DNA of 64,000 nucleotides from Comamonadaceae bacterium (GTDB lineage: Bacteria; Pseudomonadota; Gammaproteobacteria; Burkholderiales; Burkholderiaceae_C), in the NCBI GenBank assembly GCA_027483665.1, contig JAIXUC010000005.1:1-64000 (forward strand), read 5' to 3'. Positions 8,517 to 16,594 of this stretch are shown in pieces. A program made the translations under genes and the position numbers. Numbering within the stretch: position 1 is the stretch's first letter; every line of letters begins with the position of its first letter. The notes under the pieces are model-generated. The model was not told the DNA's origin. It saw nothing but the letters and a program-made list of their open reading frames with translations, and did not search any database.

Positions 8517-9508
8517 AGAGCCTCCAGTTGCTTGGTCACAGGCAGCACCCGATTGAAAAAGCCAGCCAGTCGTTGGCTCAGGCTGCGTGTGCCCCTGCTT
8601 TGTGCCGAGACGCTCGCGCGTGCGCCGCACAGCACCAGTTGCAAGGGCCGGCCTGCGCGCACTTGTGCCAGGGCAGAAGCCATGTCGGTGGCGTCGAGTT
8701 GCTGCCAGGCTTGCGTCCAGGCATGGGCGTCGTCAAGCCGGGCTCGCGCACACAGCGAGTCAAGCCATTTCACGCGCGCAGCGTGCGCGGGCTGGGCTGC
8801 TGTGGCGCGGCCCAAGCCCCAAGGCCAGAAAGCGTTGACGGTGGGCAGACCGCGCGCGCTGCGTGCGTCGTTGATGGGGTGGGTGTAGAGCAGCATCTGC
8901 ATTTCGTTTTGCAGCCGGCGCAGCAGGCCGCTCGGGCAGGCCAGCGGTAGCCAGGTTTGCAGCGATTCGCCGTTGATGCGGTCTGCGCAAGCGCTGGCCA
9001 CACCGGATAAAACTTCGCCGCAGGCCAGCCAGTGCCGTGCGTCGACCCATTCCAAAGCAATGCCGTCTTGCGCTGCGTAGGGGGCCACGGCAGCCATCAG
9101 GTTTTGCGACTCTTCGTCGGACAAATCCAGATGCTGTGGTGGTTCCATGTGAATGTCGTGGCTGCCTGCGCTCCAGTGACAAGGCTCAAACCAAGCCCAG
9201 GCCTTGGTGCCGGGCTCGCGCGCCACGAGTGCTGTTGGCGCCAAGCCCTGGGGCAACAAGCCCTGGGGCAACAAGCCCTGCAAGGCCCAGGCAGCCCAGG
9301 GCGTTTGGCCATCGGCAGCGGGCAGCCCCAGCGCTTTCAGCAGCGCCCGCTCGTGCGGCATCGTCAACGCATCAGCAGGAACAGGGTCGCTGCTGGTCAG
9401 TTGCATGAGAGGCCAAAGCGCCTGCAAGTTGGGTAGCTGCAATGACTGGGTGGCCTGTCGGCATGCAGGCCCCCAAGGTCCAGCCGCCGGGACGATCCAG
9501 CACAGCAT
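8513..9508 (-). CDS. RpfE-type / phosphoglycerate-mutase-like regulatory protein
   Basis: A 331-residue protein with no signal peptide or membrane segment. It matches the family found next to recJ in betaproteobacteria and xanthomonads and named RpfE. The opening MLCWIVPAAGPWG, the DLSDEES segment and the C-terminal DARSARGLPTVNAFWPWG fit that family, which has been likened to alkaline-phosphatase-superfamily mutases; its biochemical role is not established. The start at 9508 is preferred because GGGGAAG lies just upstream. A longer reading to 9658 adds 50 low-complexity residues. A 15-bp tandem duplication inside the gene produces repeated LLPQG. It overlaps recJ by four bases and is divergent from lolC. 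Confidence 0.7.
   Translation of the reverse strand: MLCWIVPAAGPWGPACRQATQSLQLPNLQALWPLMQLTSSDPVPADALTMPHERALLKALGLPAADGQTPWAAWALQGLLPQGLLPQGLAPTALVAREPGTKAWAWFEPCHWSAGSHDIHMEPPQHLDLSDEESQNLMAAVAPYAAQDGIALEWVDARHWLACGEVLSGVASACADRINGESLQTWLPLACPSGLLRRLQNEMQMLLYTHPINDARSARGLPTVNAFWPWGLGRATAAQPAHAARVKWLDSLCARARLDDAHAWTQAWQQLDATDMASALAQVRAGRPLQLVLCGARASVSAQSRGTRSLSQRLAGFFNRVLPVTKQLEAL
8521..8525 (-). promoter_or_regulatory. recJ: GGAGG ribosome-binding site fixing the GTG start of recJ
   Basis: On the minus strand GGAGG is followed by CTCT and then the GTG of recJ. The site lies inside the last codons of the rpfE-like gene, so recJ translation is probably coupled to it. Confidence 0.8.
9243..9280. 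repeat. 15-bp tandem duplication inside the rpfE-like gene
   Basis: AAGCCCTGGGGCAAC occurs at 9243 and 9258, and a third partial copy begins at 9273. Being in frame, it adds repeated LLPQG units near residue 80 of the minus-strand protein. It lies in a variable linker and should be tolerated. Confidence 0.85.
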
Positions 9509-9685
9509 TTCTTCCCCGCCGGTTGCCGGCTTGTGCTGCGCAGAACCAGGGCTGTTGCTACCCGAATCGGGGGACCCTTGGCCCAGACTGAGGTGGTGTG
9601 CATCGCCCTGTGTAAGACCCATGGGGACATTGTCTGTGATGCCACAATGCCCAGCCATTAACAGAGCGATCTGCTCGGACCGCTG

Positions 9686-10942
9686 ATGCCCATCCCCTAT
9701 GAATTAGTCCTCGGCTGGCGCTACACCCGTGCCGGCCGGGCCACGCGGCGCAACGGTTTCATTTCCTTCATCTCAGGGGTGTCGATGTTGGGCATCGCTT
9801 TGGGCGTGGCTGCGCTCATCATCGTGCTCAGCGTGATGAACGGCTTTCAGAAAGAAGTGCGTGACCGCATGCTGGGCGTGGTGTCGCATATAGAAATCTA
9901 CGGGCCCTTCGGAGCGCCGATTGCCGACTTGGCCGGCACCTTGCGCACGGTCCGCCAGAACCCGCAGGTGCGCGGCGCTGCCCCGTTCATTGCTGCCCAA
10001 GGCTTGCTCGCGCGCGGCGAAGACATGCGCGGCAGCCTGGTGCGCGGCATTGACCCAGCCCTGGAGCCACAAGTCACAGACTTGGCGCAGGGTGCGGGGG
10101 CGCAGGTCATTGCGAAGCTGGTTCCGGGGGAGTTTTTGGTGGTGCTGGGCATCGACCTGGCCCGTGCCATGGGCGTACGCGAGGGGGATGTGATCACGCT
10201 CATCGTGCCCAGCGGCCAAGTGACACCCGCAGGCGTGGTGCCCCGCTTGCGGCAGTTGCAAGTGGCGGGCACGTTCTCCTCGGGGCATTACGAGTACGAC
10301 TCCACTTTGGCTCTGCTGCACCAGGAAGATGCGGCGCGGATTTTCAGGCTGGAAGGCCCCACCGGCGTGCGCGTGAAGTTGGCTGATTTGCACCAAGCCC
10401 GCAGCGTGGCGCGCGATTTGGTTGCTGCCTTGCCCCCGGACTTGCTGGTGCGCGACTGGACTCAGCAGAACCGCACCTGGTTTGCTGCGGTCCAGTTGGA
10501 AAAACGCATGATGTTCGTCATCCTCACGCTCATCGTGGCCGTGGCTGCTTTCAACTTGGTCAGTACCTTGGTGATGACCGTCACCGACAAGCGCGCCGAC
10601 ATCGCCATCCTGCGCACCCTGGGCGCGAGCCCGGCCAGCATCATGCTGGTGTTTGTGGTTCAGGGCGCGCTGGTCGGCGTGATCGGCACCTTGGCGGGTT
10701 TGTTGTTGGGCCTGGGTGTTGCCTACAACATCGACACCATCGTGCCCGCCTTGGAGGCCCTGTTCAATGCCAGCTTTTTGCCGCGCGATGTCTATCTGAT
10801 CAGCCGCATGCCCAGTGAGCCACAGTCGGCCGACATCGTGCCGATTGCGGTTATTTCGCTGGTCCTGGCTTTCCTGGCCACGCTCTACCCCAGTTGGCGC
10901 GCCAGCCGCGTTCAGCCAGCTGAGGCACTGCGCTATGAGTGA
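9686..10942 (+). CDS. lolC: Lipoprotein-releasing ABC transporter permease LolC/LolE
   Basis: An inner-membrane permease of 418 residues that, with the LolD ATPase, extracts outer-membrane lipoproteins from the inner membrane and hands them to LolA. The N-terminus [26 protein letters not shown] followed by the first transmembrane helix is typical, as is the [15 protein letters not shown] segment after it. A large periplasmic domain spans about residues 50-270, and three helices with a FtsX-like [15 protein letters not shown] motif form the C-terminal third. Only one permease is present beside lolD, so it may serve as the single LolF-type subunit. It overlaps lolD by eight bases. (The opening segment is described rather than given in full.). 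Confidence 0.95.
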   Translation: MPIPYELVLGWRYTRAGRATRRNGFISFISGVSMLGIALGVAALIIVLSVMNGFQKEVRDRMLGVVSHIEIYGPFGAPIADLAGTLRTVRQNPQVRGAAPFIAAQGLLARGEDMRGSLVRGIDPALEPQVTDLAQGAGAQVIAKLVPGEFLVVLGIDLARAMGVREGDVITLIVPSGQVTPAGVVPRLRQLQVAGTFSSGHYEYDSTLALLHQEDAARIFRLEGPTGVRVKLADLHQARSVARDLVAALPPDLLVRDWTQQNRTWFAAVQLEKRMMFVILTLIVAVAAFNLVSTLVMTVTDKRADIAILRTLGASPASIMLVFVVQGALVGVIGTLAGLLLGLGVAYNIDTIVPALEALFNASFLPRDVYLISRMPSEPQSADIVPIAVISLVLAFLATLYPSWRASRVQPAEALRYE

Positions 10943-11699
10943 GCTCACATCTGTGCCCGCACCATCCACTGCTTTCAAAAGCACTAACGGGTCCTTGGAC
11001 AGCGCGGCTGTTGGGCTGGTCTTGGAGGCCCGCGGACTGGTGCGGCGCTTCCATGAAGGCCGTCTCGACGTCACTGTGCTGCAGGGCTGCGATTTGAGCG
11101 TGTCGAAGGGCGAAACCGTGGCGGTGGTGGGCGCTTCGGGCTCTGGGAAAAGTACCTTGCTGCACCTGTTGGGCGGCTTGGACCGCCCAGACGCGGGCGA
11201 GGTGGTGTTGCTGGGACAACCGCTGTCCCGGTTAGGGCCTGCTGCCTTGGGCGTGCTGCGCAACCAGCACCTGGGTTTTGTCTATCAATTTCATCACCTG
11301 CTTCCCGAATTCACTGCTGCGCAAAACGTCGCCATGCCGCTGTGGATTCGGCGCATGGACCGTCCAGCAGCGCTGCAACGAGCTCGGGAGATGTTGGGTC
11401 AAGTGGGCCTTGCAGCCCGGGTTGACCACCGGCCTTCAGAGCTGTCGGGGGGCGAGCGTCAGCGCGTGGCGCTGGCCCGATCTTTGGTGACGCAGCCCGC
11501 TTGCGTCATGGCTGACGAGCCCACAGGCAACCTGGACCGCAGCAGCGCCAACGAAGTTTTCGAGCTGATGCTGAAGCTGGCCCGTGAGCAAGGGACCGCC
11601 TTTATCTTGGTAACCCATGACACCAGCTTGGCTCGTCGTTGTCAGCGGGCATTGCGCTTGCACGCTGGACGTTTGCAGCTCATGGAGTCCCCAGACTGA
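10935..11699 (+). CDS. lolD: Lipoprotein-releasing system ATP-binding protein LolD
   Basis: The cytoplasmic ATPase of the Lol lipoprotein exporter, 254 residues. Visible are Walker [10 protein letters not shown], the Q-loop region [12 protein letters not shown], the signature [15 protein letters not shown], Walker [12 protein letters not shown] and the H-loop LVTHD. The ATG at 10935 overlaps the end of lolC by eight bases. It is preferred over an in-frame ATG at 10815, which would put 40 unconserved residues inside the permease gene. The protein has about 30 more N-terminal residues than E. coli LolD. It ends 33 bp before the convergent Rrf2 gene. Confidence 0.95.
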   Translation: MSELTSVPAPSTAFKSTNGSLDSAAVGLVLEARGLVRRFHEGRLDVTVLQGCDLSVSKGETVAVVGASGSGKSTLLHLLGGLDRPDAGEVVLLGQPLSRLGPAALGVLRNQHLGFVYQFHHLLPEFTAAQNVAMPLWIRRMDRPAALQRAREMLGQVGLAARVDHRPSELSGGERQRVALARSLVTQPACVMADEPTGNLDRSSANEVFELMLKLAREQGTAFILVTHDTSLARRCQRALRLHAGRLQLMESPD

Positions 11700-11732
11700 G
11701 GGGTTTGCACGCAGGCCTCCAGGCCCGCACCG

Positions 11733-12266
11733 TCAGCGACGAGCCGCGGTGGCGAATTGCCCTAAAGCGAACACAGAGTTGGGGCCCCTGGCTCGGACGG
11801 CTTCTGTCTTGGGTCGCTCGAATACGGCCTTCTTGAAGGAGCGGTTGGGTTCCGGTTCTACTGCCGGGCCTTGTTCTTCAAGCAAGCTCGCCAGTGAAAC
11901 CGAGCGCATGTAGTCGAGCATTCGAGCGTTGACGCCAGCCCAGACAGCGCTCTGGGTCCAGTTGCCAGCGGGGTCTTCCGAACGGTCATCCTCGCCGGCC
12001 TGATCGTCCATGGCATCGACAGCAACCATGACATCGGCCAAAGAGATGTCCGACGCCGCACGTGCTAGTGAATACCCACCGCCCGGGCCCCGGGTGCTTT
12101 CCACCAAGCCCGCAGTGCGCAGCTTGCTGAACAGCTGCTCCAGATACGACAGCGAGACGCGCTGACGCTGGCTGATGGCCGACAAGGCCACTGGGCCCGT
12201 GCCGCCACGAAGGGCTACATCAATCAGACTGGCAACCGCAAAGCGGCCTTTGGTGCTCAAGCGCAT
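11733..12266 (-). CDS. Rrf2-family regulator, IscR-like but lacking Fe-S ligands
   Basis: A 177-residue winged-helix regulator. The first 70 residues follow IscR closely (MRLSTKGRFAVASLIDVAL, VSLSYLEQLFSKLR, RGPGGGYSLAR). IscR then carries three Cys and one His that bind a [2Fe-2S] cluster. Here the matching loop (about residues 88-108) is acidic and reads DDQAGEDDRSEDPAGNW, with no Cys anywhere in the protein; the position of the third Cys is Trp and that of the His is Ser. It therefore should not carry that cluster and may act like apo-IscR or sense another signal. There is no isc operon alongside. The intergenic region shared with nhaR holds palindromes. Confidence 0.88.
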   Translation of the reverse strand: MRLSTKGRFAVASLIDVALRGGTGPVALSAISQRQRVSLSYLEQLFSKLRTAGLVESTRGPGGGYSLARAASDISLADVMVAVDAMDDQAGEDDRSEDPAGNWTQSAVWAGVNARMLDYMRSVSLASLLEEQGPAVEPEPNRSFKKAVFERPKTEAVRARGPNSVFALGQFATAARR

Positions 12267-12290
12267 GGTCTTCTCCTTAAGAAGATGAAC

Positions 12291-12320
12291 AGAACCGACA
12301 ATCTAGGGGCGTTCGGTTCT
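12291..12320. promoter_or_regulatory. Inverted repeat near the Rrf2 start codon
   Basis: AGAACCGA (12291-12298) and TCGGTTCT (12313-12320) are perfect 8-bp arms separated by 14 bases. The element begins 25 bp upstream of the Rrf2 start. It could be an operator for autoregulation or a 5'-leader hairpin; the sequence alone cannot choose. Confidence 0.5.
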
Positions 12321-12323
12321 CTA

Positions 12324-12339
12324 GTAAATTCGAATTTAC
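12324..12339. promoter_or_regulatory. 16-bp perfect palindrome in the divergent regulator region
   Basis: GTAAATTCGAATTTAC is its own reverse complement. It lies between two divergent transcription-factor genes in an AT-rich stretch inside GC-rich DNA. This is the expected form of a homodimer operator for the Rrf2 or LysR-type protein. Confidence 0.6.
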
Positions 12340-12348
12340 AAGACATTC

Positions 12349-12367
12349 ATTTCGAATTAATCGAAAT
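12349..12367. promoter_or_regulatory. Second AT-rich inverted repeat upstream of nhaR
   Basis: ATTTCGA (12349-12355) and TCGAAAT (12361-12367) are 7-bp arms around ATTAA. It shares TTCGAATT with the palindrome 12 bp to the left, so the two may be a pair of sites for the same protein. The spacing fits LysR-type regulators, which usually bind tandem sites upstream of a promoter. Confidence 0.5.
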
Positions 12368-12487
12368 GTTGCGTTATGTGCGCCAGCCGCTTTTGCACCA
12401 TCGGCAAAGCTGCTATCTCTTTCTCAGCGATGGCTCTGTAGCCATTTCTGGCGATTCAACGACATGGCCATGCCAGGAGCTTGACCG

Positions 12488-13444
12488 ATGAACTTCAAAC
12501 ATCTGCACTATTTCTGGGTCACGGCCAAGGCGGGAGGCGTGGTGCGGGCTGGAGAACAGCTGCACATCACGCCGCAGACTTTGTCGTCTCAGATCAAGTT
12601 GTTGGAGGACCGCCTGGGGCAAAGGTTGTTCAAGAAGGCCGGGCGGAGTCTGGAGCTGACGGCGCAGGGCAAGGTCGCCTTGGCTTACGCCGAAGAAATC
12701 TTCAACCTGGGCCACGAGCTGGAGGGGGCTGTGCGCCGCGCGCGCAGCCAATCTCCTGTGCTTGACTTCCGCGTGGGTGTCGCTGATTCAGTCGCGAAAT
12801 CTGTCGCCTATCGGTTGCTGGAGCCCGCCATGGGCCTGGGGCAACGCGTGCACCTGATTTGCAGTGAGGGCAAGCTGACCGACTTGCTGGGCCAGCTGGC
12901 TTTGCATCGTTTGGACTTGGTTCTCGCCGACGAGCCCTTGTCGCGACGGCTCAACATCAAAGCGTTCAATCACCCCTTGGGCCGCTCGAGCATGAGTTTT
13001 TTCTGCGCTCCTGCGCTGCGCGCCAGCTTGAAGGGTCGCTTTCCTCAAAGCCTTGACGATGCACCCATGTTGTTGCCTGGCGCGGCGGCTTCTGTGCGCC
13101 AGCAGTGGGACGCCTGGGTGGAGCGCCATCGCATCGCGCCGCGCGTGCTGGCCGAGTTCGATGACGGCGCACTCATGAATGCCTTCGGTCGAGCAGGGCA
13201 GGGCGTGTTCATGGGGCCTGCGGTGTTCGAGGAAGAGATCTGCCAGCAGCTGGGGGTCGACTTGCTGGGCCGGGCGCCTGAGCTCTTCGAGGAGTTCTAC
13301 GCCATTTCCGTGGAGCGGCGCATCACCCACCCGGGCGTGGCCGCCATCACAGAGGCAGCCCGCGGTCGTCTGGGGCCTGCCGAGCCTGCTGGCAGCACAG
13401 GACCGAGTAACAGCCCGCTGCCCGCAGCTCGATCATTCGGCTAA
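12488..13444 (+). CDS. nhaR: LysR-family transcriptional activator NhaR
   Basis: A 318-residue LysR-type regulator. The N-terminus MNFKHLHYFWVTAKAGGVVR with the helix-turn-helix HITPQTLSSQIKLLED is the NhaR form, and a periplasmic-binding-like effector domain follows (about 95-300). E. coli NhaR responds to sodium and activates the nhaA antiporter. No antiporter gene is in this window, so targets here are unknown. GGAG stands about eight bases before the ATG. The gene ends inside a 13-bp tandem repeat that also contains the stop of the convergent VWA gene. The last 25 residues are Pro/Ser-rich and probably disordered. Confidence 0.88.
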   Translation: MNFKHLHYFWVTAKAGGVVRAGEQLHITPQTLSSQIKLLEDRLGQRLFKKAGRSLELTAQGKVALAYAEEIFNLGHELEGAVRRARSQSPVLDFRVGVADSVAKSVAYRLLEPAMGLGQRVHLICSEGKLTDLLGQLALHRLDLVLADEPLSRRLNIKAFNHPLGRSSMSFFCAPALRASLKGRFPQSLDDAPMLLPGAAASVRQQWDAWVERHRIAPRVLAEFDDGALMNAFGRAGQGVFMGPAVFEEEICQQLGVDLLGRAPELFEEFYAISVERRITHPGVAAITEAARGRLGPAEPAGSTGPSNSPLPAARSFG

Positions 13445-13484
13445 ATCACTCGGCTAAATCATTCGGCTAAATCATTCGGCTAGA
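13433..13484. repeat. Four tandem copies of a 13-bp repeat carrying both convergent stop codons
   Basis: Units start at 13433, 13446, 13459 and 13472 with consensus TCATTCGGCTAAA; copy 2 has C for T at position 4 and copy 4 ends AGA. The nhaR stop TAA (13442-13444) is in copy 1 and the VWA stop (13480-13482, minus strand) is in copy 4. Confidence 0.9.
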
Positions 13485-14532
13485 GCACGCGGCTGAACCA
13501 CACCAGCGACAAGCTGCCCGAAATGATGGCCAGCAGTGCAGCGGCCAAAGCAAACAAGGCGGACACCTCGGTCTCCTTTTTCTCGACCAACAGCCGCGAG
13601 CCGAGTGAGGCGTAAACCTTTTTGAGGTCTTCTGCGGTTCCGGCGTAGAAGTACTCGCCCTCAGTGGCAGTGGCGATGGCTTTCAGCGTGTCTTCGTCCA
13701 AGCGCACACGCATGGACCAACCTTCGAACCCGATCGTCTCGCCAGCAACGGTGCCCACGCCCACGGTGTAGATGCGCACCCCGCGGTCAGCCGACATCTT
13801 GGCGGCCTCCAAAGAGTCCACCCCCGTGGTGCGTTGCCCGTCGGTGAGCAAGATGATCGCAGCCGAGCCGTAGGAGCCAGGTGCAACCGGCGTGAAAGGC
13901 TTCGGGTCTGGGCTGGTTGGCTGGTCGATTGATCGACTGGCCGGCCGGGCGTTGTTGTTGCCCATTTGCTGCAGGTCGATCCCCGAATTGGGAAACAGGG
14001 TGTTGAGCGACATCACGATGCCGTTGCCAATGGCTGTGCCGCGCTGCAGTTGAAACTGGTCAATGGCGCGCACCAAATCTTCGCGGTTGACGGTGGGCAG
14101 TTGCGCCACCTGTGCCGAGCCAGCGAAGGCGACGATGCCCACCTTCACGTTGCGCGGCAGCGCGGTGAGAAAAGCTTTGGCAGCGTTCTGTGCGGCCACC
14201 AGCCGGTTGGGTTCCACATCTGTGGCCCTCATGCTGCCCGATACATCCATGGCCAAGATGATGGTTTCTTGATTGGAGGGCAGCGATATGACGGCCAAAG
14301 GGCGTGCCGCTGCCAGCAGCATCGCCGCGAGCGACAACAAAAACAAGGCGGGAGGCACATGCCGGCGCCAGCGTTGTGCACCCACAGCCTCTTTGATGAT
14401 GCTCAGGGAAGCGAAGCGAAGGGCGGTCTTCTTCTTGCGCGACAAAAACCAGAAGTACAGCGCTACCAGCACCGGCAACAGCAGCAGCATCCACAGAAAG
14501 TGCGGCCAAAGAAAAATCAGGGGCGATGTCAT
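13480..14532 (-). CDS. VWA-domain membrane protein (BatA-like)
   Basis: A 350-residue inner-membrane protein. Hydrophobic helices at about 8-30 and 60-82 precede a von Willebrand factor A domain, and a third helix at about 325-347 ends the protein. The MIDAS metal site is DVSGSM (96-101), with later TAIGNG and LLTDGQRTTG segments. In MoxR-DUF58-VWA operons these proteins act with the MoxR ATPase as chaperone or metal-insertion machinery, or in envelope stress; which applies here is not visible. A 40-residue Asn/Pro/Ser-rich insert interrupts the VWA domain near 190-225. It is the last gene of its operon, 17 bp after the DUF58 gene. Confidence 0.88.
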   Translation of the reverse strand: MTSPLIFLWPHFLWMLLLLPVLVALYFWFLSRKKKTALRFASLSIIKEAVGAQRWRRHVPPALFLLSLAAMLLAAARPLAVISLPSNQETIILAMDVSGSMRATDVEPNRLVAAQNAAKAFLTALPRNVKVGIVAFAGSAQVAQLPTVNREDLVRAIDQFQLQRGTAIGNGIVMSLNTLFPNSGIDLQQMGNNNARPASRSIDQPTSPDPKPFTPVAPGSYGSAAIILLTDGQRTTGVDSLEAAKMSADRGVRIYTVGVGTVAGETIGFEGWSMRVRLDEDTLKAIATATEGEYFYAGTAEDLKKVYASLGSRLLVEKKETEVSALFALAAALLAIISGSLSLVWFSRVL

Positions 14533-14549
14533 GTTGGAAGCCCTCGGTG

Positions 14550-15521
14550 TCAGGTGGGTGAGTTCGCCGCCGAGGCAGCCGCATGCAGGTGTGTGGGCAT
14601 CGGCCTGCCGCCGGCTGCCGCTGCAGTCGAGCGCAAGCGTTGCAAGCGCAGATCGACAAAGCGCACCACGGCATCAAACAGGTCTCCGTCGGTGGCCAGC
14701 TCCAACGTGTCGACGCCGGCTGCTTCAAAACTGGCGCGCAGCTGCGCTTCGCGCTGGGCGGCAATGCGTGCGAAGCGCTTTCTGAAACCCGGGTCGTGCG
14801 TGTCGACCAGCATCTGCTCGCCGGTTTCGGCGTCGCGCAAGGTGACAAGGCCGAGGTCGGGCATGTCCAACTCCAGAGGATCGAACAAGCGCACGGCGAC
14901 CACGTCGTGGCGTTGCGCGAGACGGCCCAGTGGTGCTTCCCAGCCGGGCTCGCTGATGAAATCGGACACCACGAACAGGGTGCAGCGTCTGCGCACCACA
15001 CCGGCCGCGGCGTCCAGCAAGTCTTTCAGGCGTGTCGGGTGTCCCACAGGCGCGTCAGGGCGATGGCGCAGCGCGTGTAACAGCGCCAAGACGTGCTGGC
15101 GGCCGCTGCGGGCTGGCAGCACGGTGTCCACACCGCGTCCGTACAGCATGGCGCCGATGCGGTTGCCATGTCGGCTGAGCAAGCGCGCAATCGCACCGAC
15201 AAAGCCGGTGGAGATGTCGCGTTTGTCCAGATCAAAGGAGCCGAAATCGACTGAGGCGCTGAGGTCGAGCAAGAACCAGGCGGTCATCTCGCGGTCTTCG
15301 ATAAAAACGCGCACGTGCGGCTGGCCCATGCGCGCAGTGACGTTCCAGTCCATGTGGCGAACGTCGTCTCCGGGTTGGTATTCGCGCAGGTCGGCCAAGT
15401 CCAGGCCTTGGCCTCGCAGCAAGGTGCGGTGGTCGCCTTGGAGCAGCCCGTCGAGGCGGCGCAGCACACGCCACTCGATGCCGCGCAACAGCGCTTCGGT
15501 CTCAGGCGGCGCGCTGCTCAT
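14550..15521 (-). CDS. DUF58 domain protein
   Basis: A 323-residue protein of the DUF58 family, which is regularly encoded between MoxR ATPases and VWA proteins. The diagnostic region is DLADLREYQPGDDVRHMDWN at about 41-60, followed by a VWA-like fold with FLLDLSASVDFGS and FVVSDFISEPGWEAP. No membrane helix is seen, unlike many family members that have two N-terminal helices. The start overlaps the end of the MoxR gene by 20 bases, so the two are translationally coupled. The exact function is unknown; a client-presenting role for MoxR is the usual hypothesis. Confidence 0.9.
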   Translation of the reverse strand: MSSAPPETEALLRGIEWRVLRRLDGLLQGDHRTLLRGQGLDLADLREYQPGDDVRHMDWNVTARMGQPHVRVFIEDREMTAWFLLDLSASVDFGSFDLDKRDISTGFVGAIARLLSRHGNRIGAMLYGRGVDTVLPARSGRQHVLALLHALRHRPDAPVGHPTRLKDLLDAAAGVVRRRCTLFVVSDFISEPGWEAPLGRLAQRHDVVAVRLFDPLELDMPDLGLVTLRDAETGEQMLVDTHDPGFRKRFARIAAQREAQLRASFEAAGVDTLELATDGDLFDAVVRFVDLRLQRLRSTAAAAGGRPMPTHLHAAASAANSPT

Positions 15522-16518
15522 GTTCCAGAGGTTTGGCTGGAGGCTGCACGCGGGCCATGACGCGCTCGATCACCTTGGCCGGGGTCAGGCCAGACGACAG
15601 GCCTTCGTAGGACAGCATCAGGCGGTGGCGCAGCACATCGGGCACCAAGGCCACCACGTCGTCAGGCAAGGCATAGCCACGACCGCGCAACAAAGCCATG
15701 GCACGTGCACCTTCGATGAGGTTGATCGTGGCGCGCGGGCTGGCGCCGAAGGTGATCATGCCAGCCAGTTCCTTGAGGCCGTGCGCCTCCGGGCGACGGG
15801 TTGCGGCCACCAATTTCACGGCGTATTGAATGAGCGAAGGATCGACATAGACCTGCCTGCAGGTCTGCTGCAGTTGGCCGAGTTGTTCAGTGCTGGCAAC
15901 CTGGTTAACCACCACTGGCGCGCCAATGACACGCGAGACGATGACGAACTCTTCTTCATCGGTGGGGTAGTCCACGACCACCTTCATCATGAAGCGGTCT
16001 ACCTGCGCTTCGGGCAGGGGATAGGTGCCTTCGGTCTCGATCGGGTTTTGTGTGGCCATCACCAAAAATGGGCTGGGCACTTTGTGGGTCTCGCCCGCGA
16101 TCGTGACTTGGCGCTCTTGCATCACTTCCAACAACGCGCTTTGCACCTTGGCGGGCGCGCGGTTGATTTCGTCGGCCAGCAGCAGGTTGGCAAACACGGG
16201 GCCGAGCGCCGTGCTGAATTCGCCGGTTTTCTGATTGAAGATGCGTGTGCCCACCAGGTCAGCGGGCACCAGGTCTGGTGTGAACTGGATGCGCTTGAAC
16301 TGCCCGCGTACCGTGGCCGCCAAGGTTTTCACGGTCAGCGTTTTCGCCAAGCCCGGCACACCTTCGACCAGCAAGTGGCCTTGCGCCAGCATGGCCACCA
16401 TGACCCGCTCCAGGAACACGTCCTGGCCGACCACCACGCGCTTGACCTCATACAAGATCTGCTCCATGAGTTGGGCAGTAGCGGTGTCGATGTGGGCGGC
16501 TTGGCTGGGTTCGTTCAT
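15502..16518 (-). CDS. MoxR-family AAA+ ATPase
   Basis: A 338-residue AAA+ ATPase with a MoxR-type Walker A (GVPGLAKT), Walker B LLADEINRAP, sensor 1 MATQNPIE and the downstream EAQVDRF segment. MoxR proteins are chaperone-like ATPases that work with the DUF58 and VWA partners encoded next. The ATG at 16518 (MNEPSQAAH) is preferred: GGAG lies five bases upstream and the ATPase alignment begins shortly after it. Two upstream ATG codons (16575, 16659) would add an unconserved leader, the latter running into the protease gene. The gap to the upstream protease gene is 76 bp. Confidence 0.93.
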   Translation of the reverse strand: MNEPSQAAHIDTATAQLMEQILYEVKRVVVGQDVFLERVMVAMLAQGHLLVEGVPGLAKTLTVKTLAATVRGQFKRIQFTPDLVPADLVGTRIFNQKTGEFSTALGPVFANLLLADEINRAPAKVQSALLEVMQERQVTIAGETHKVPSPFLVMATQNPIETEGTYPLPEAQVDRFMMKVVVDYPTDEEEFVIVSRVIGAPVVVNQVASTEQLGQLQQTCRQVYVDPSLIQYAVKLVAATRRPEAHGLKELAGMITFGASPRATINLIEGARAMALLRGRGYALPDDVVALVPDVLRHRLMLSYEGLSSGLTPAKVIERVMARVQPPAKPLEHEQRAA

Positions 16519-16594
16519 GGGCGCTCCGGTGGCGTTCGCTGGGTTGTTGGGGCTCAGGCTGGGCAGGCGTGACATGGCTGTACGAAGCTGATGT

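Noticed and set aside
7332-8888. A 518-codon plus-strand frame opposite recJ
   Set aside because: RecJ motifs on the minus strand are complete, and this frame has no recognisable domain.
13966-16572. An 868-codon open frame on the plus strand, antisense to the VWA, DUF58 and MoxR genes
   Set aside because: It lies wholly opposite three well-supported genes. Long antisense frames are expected from codon bias in GC-rich DNA, and its translation shows no family motif.
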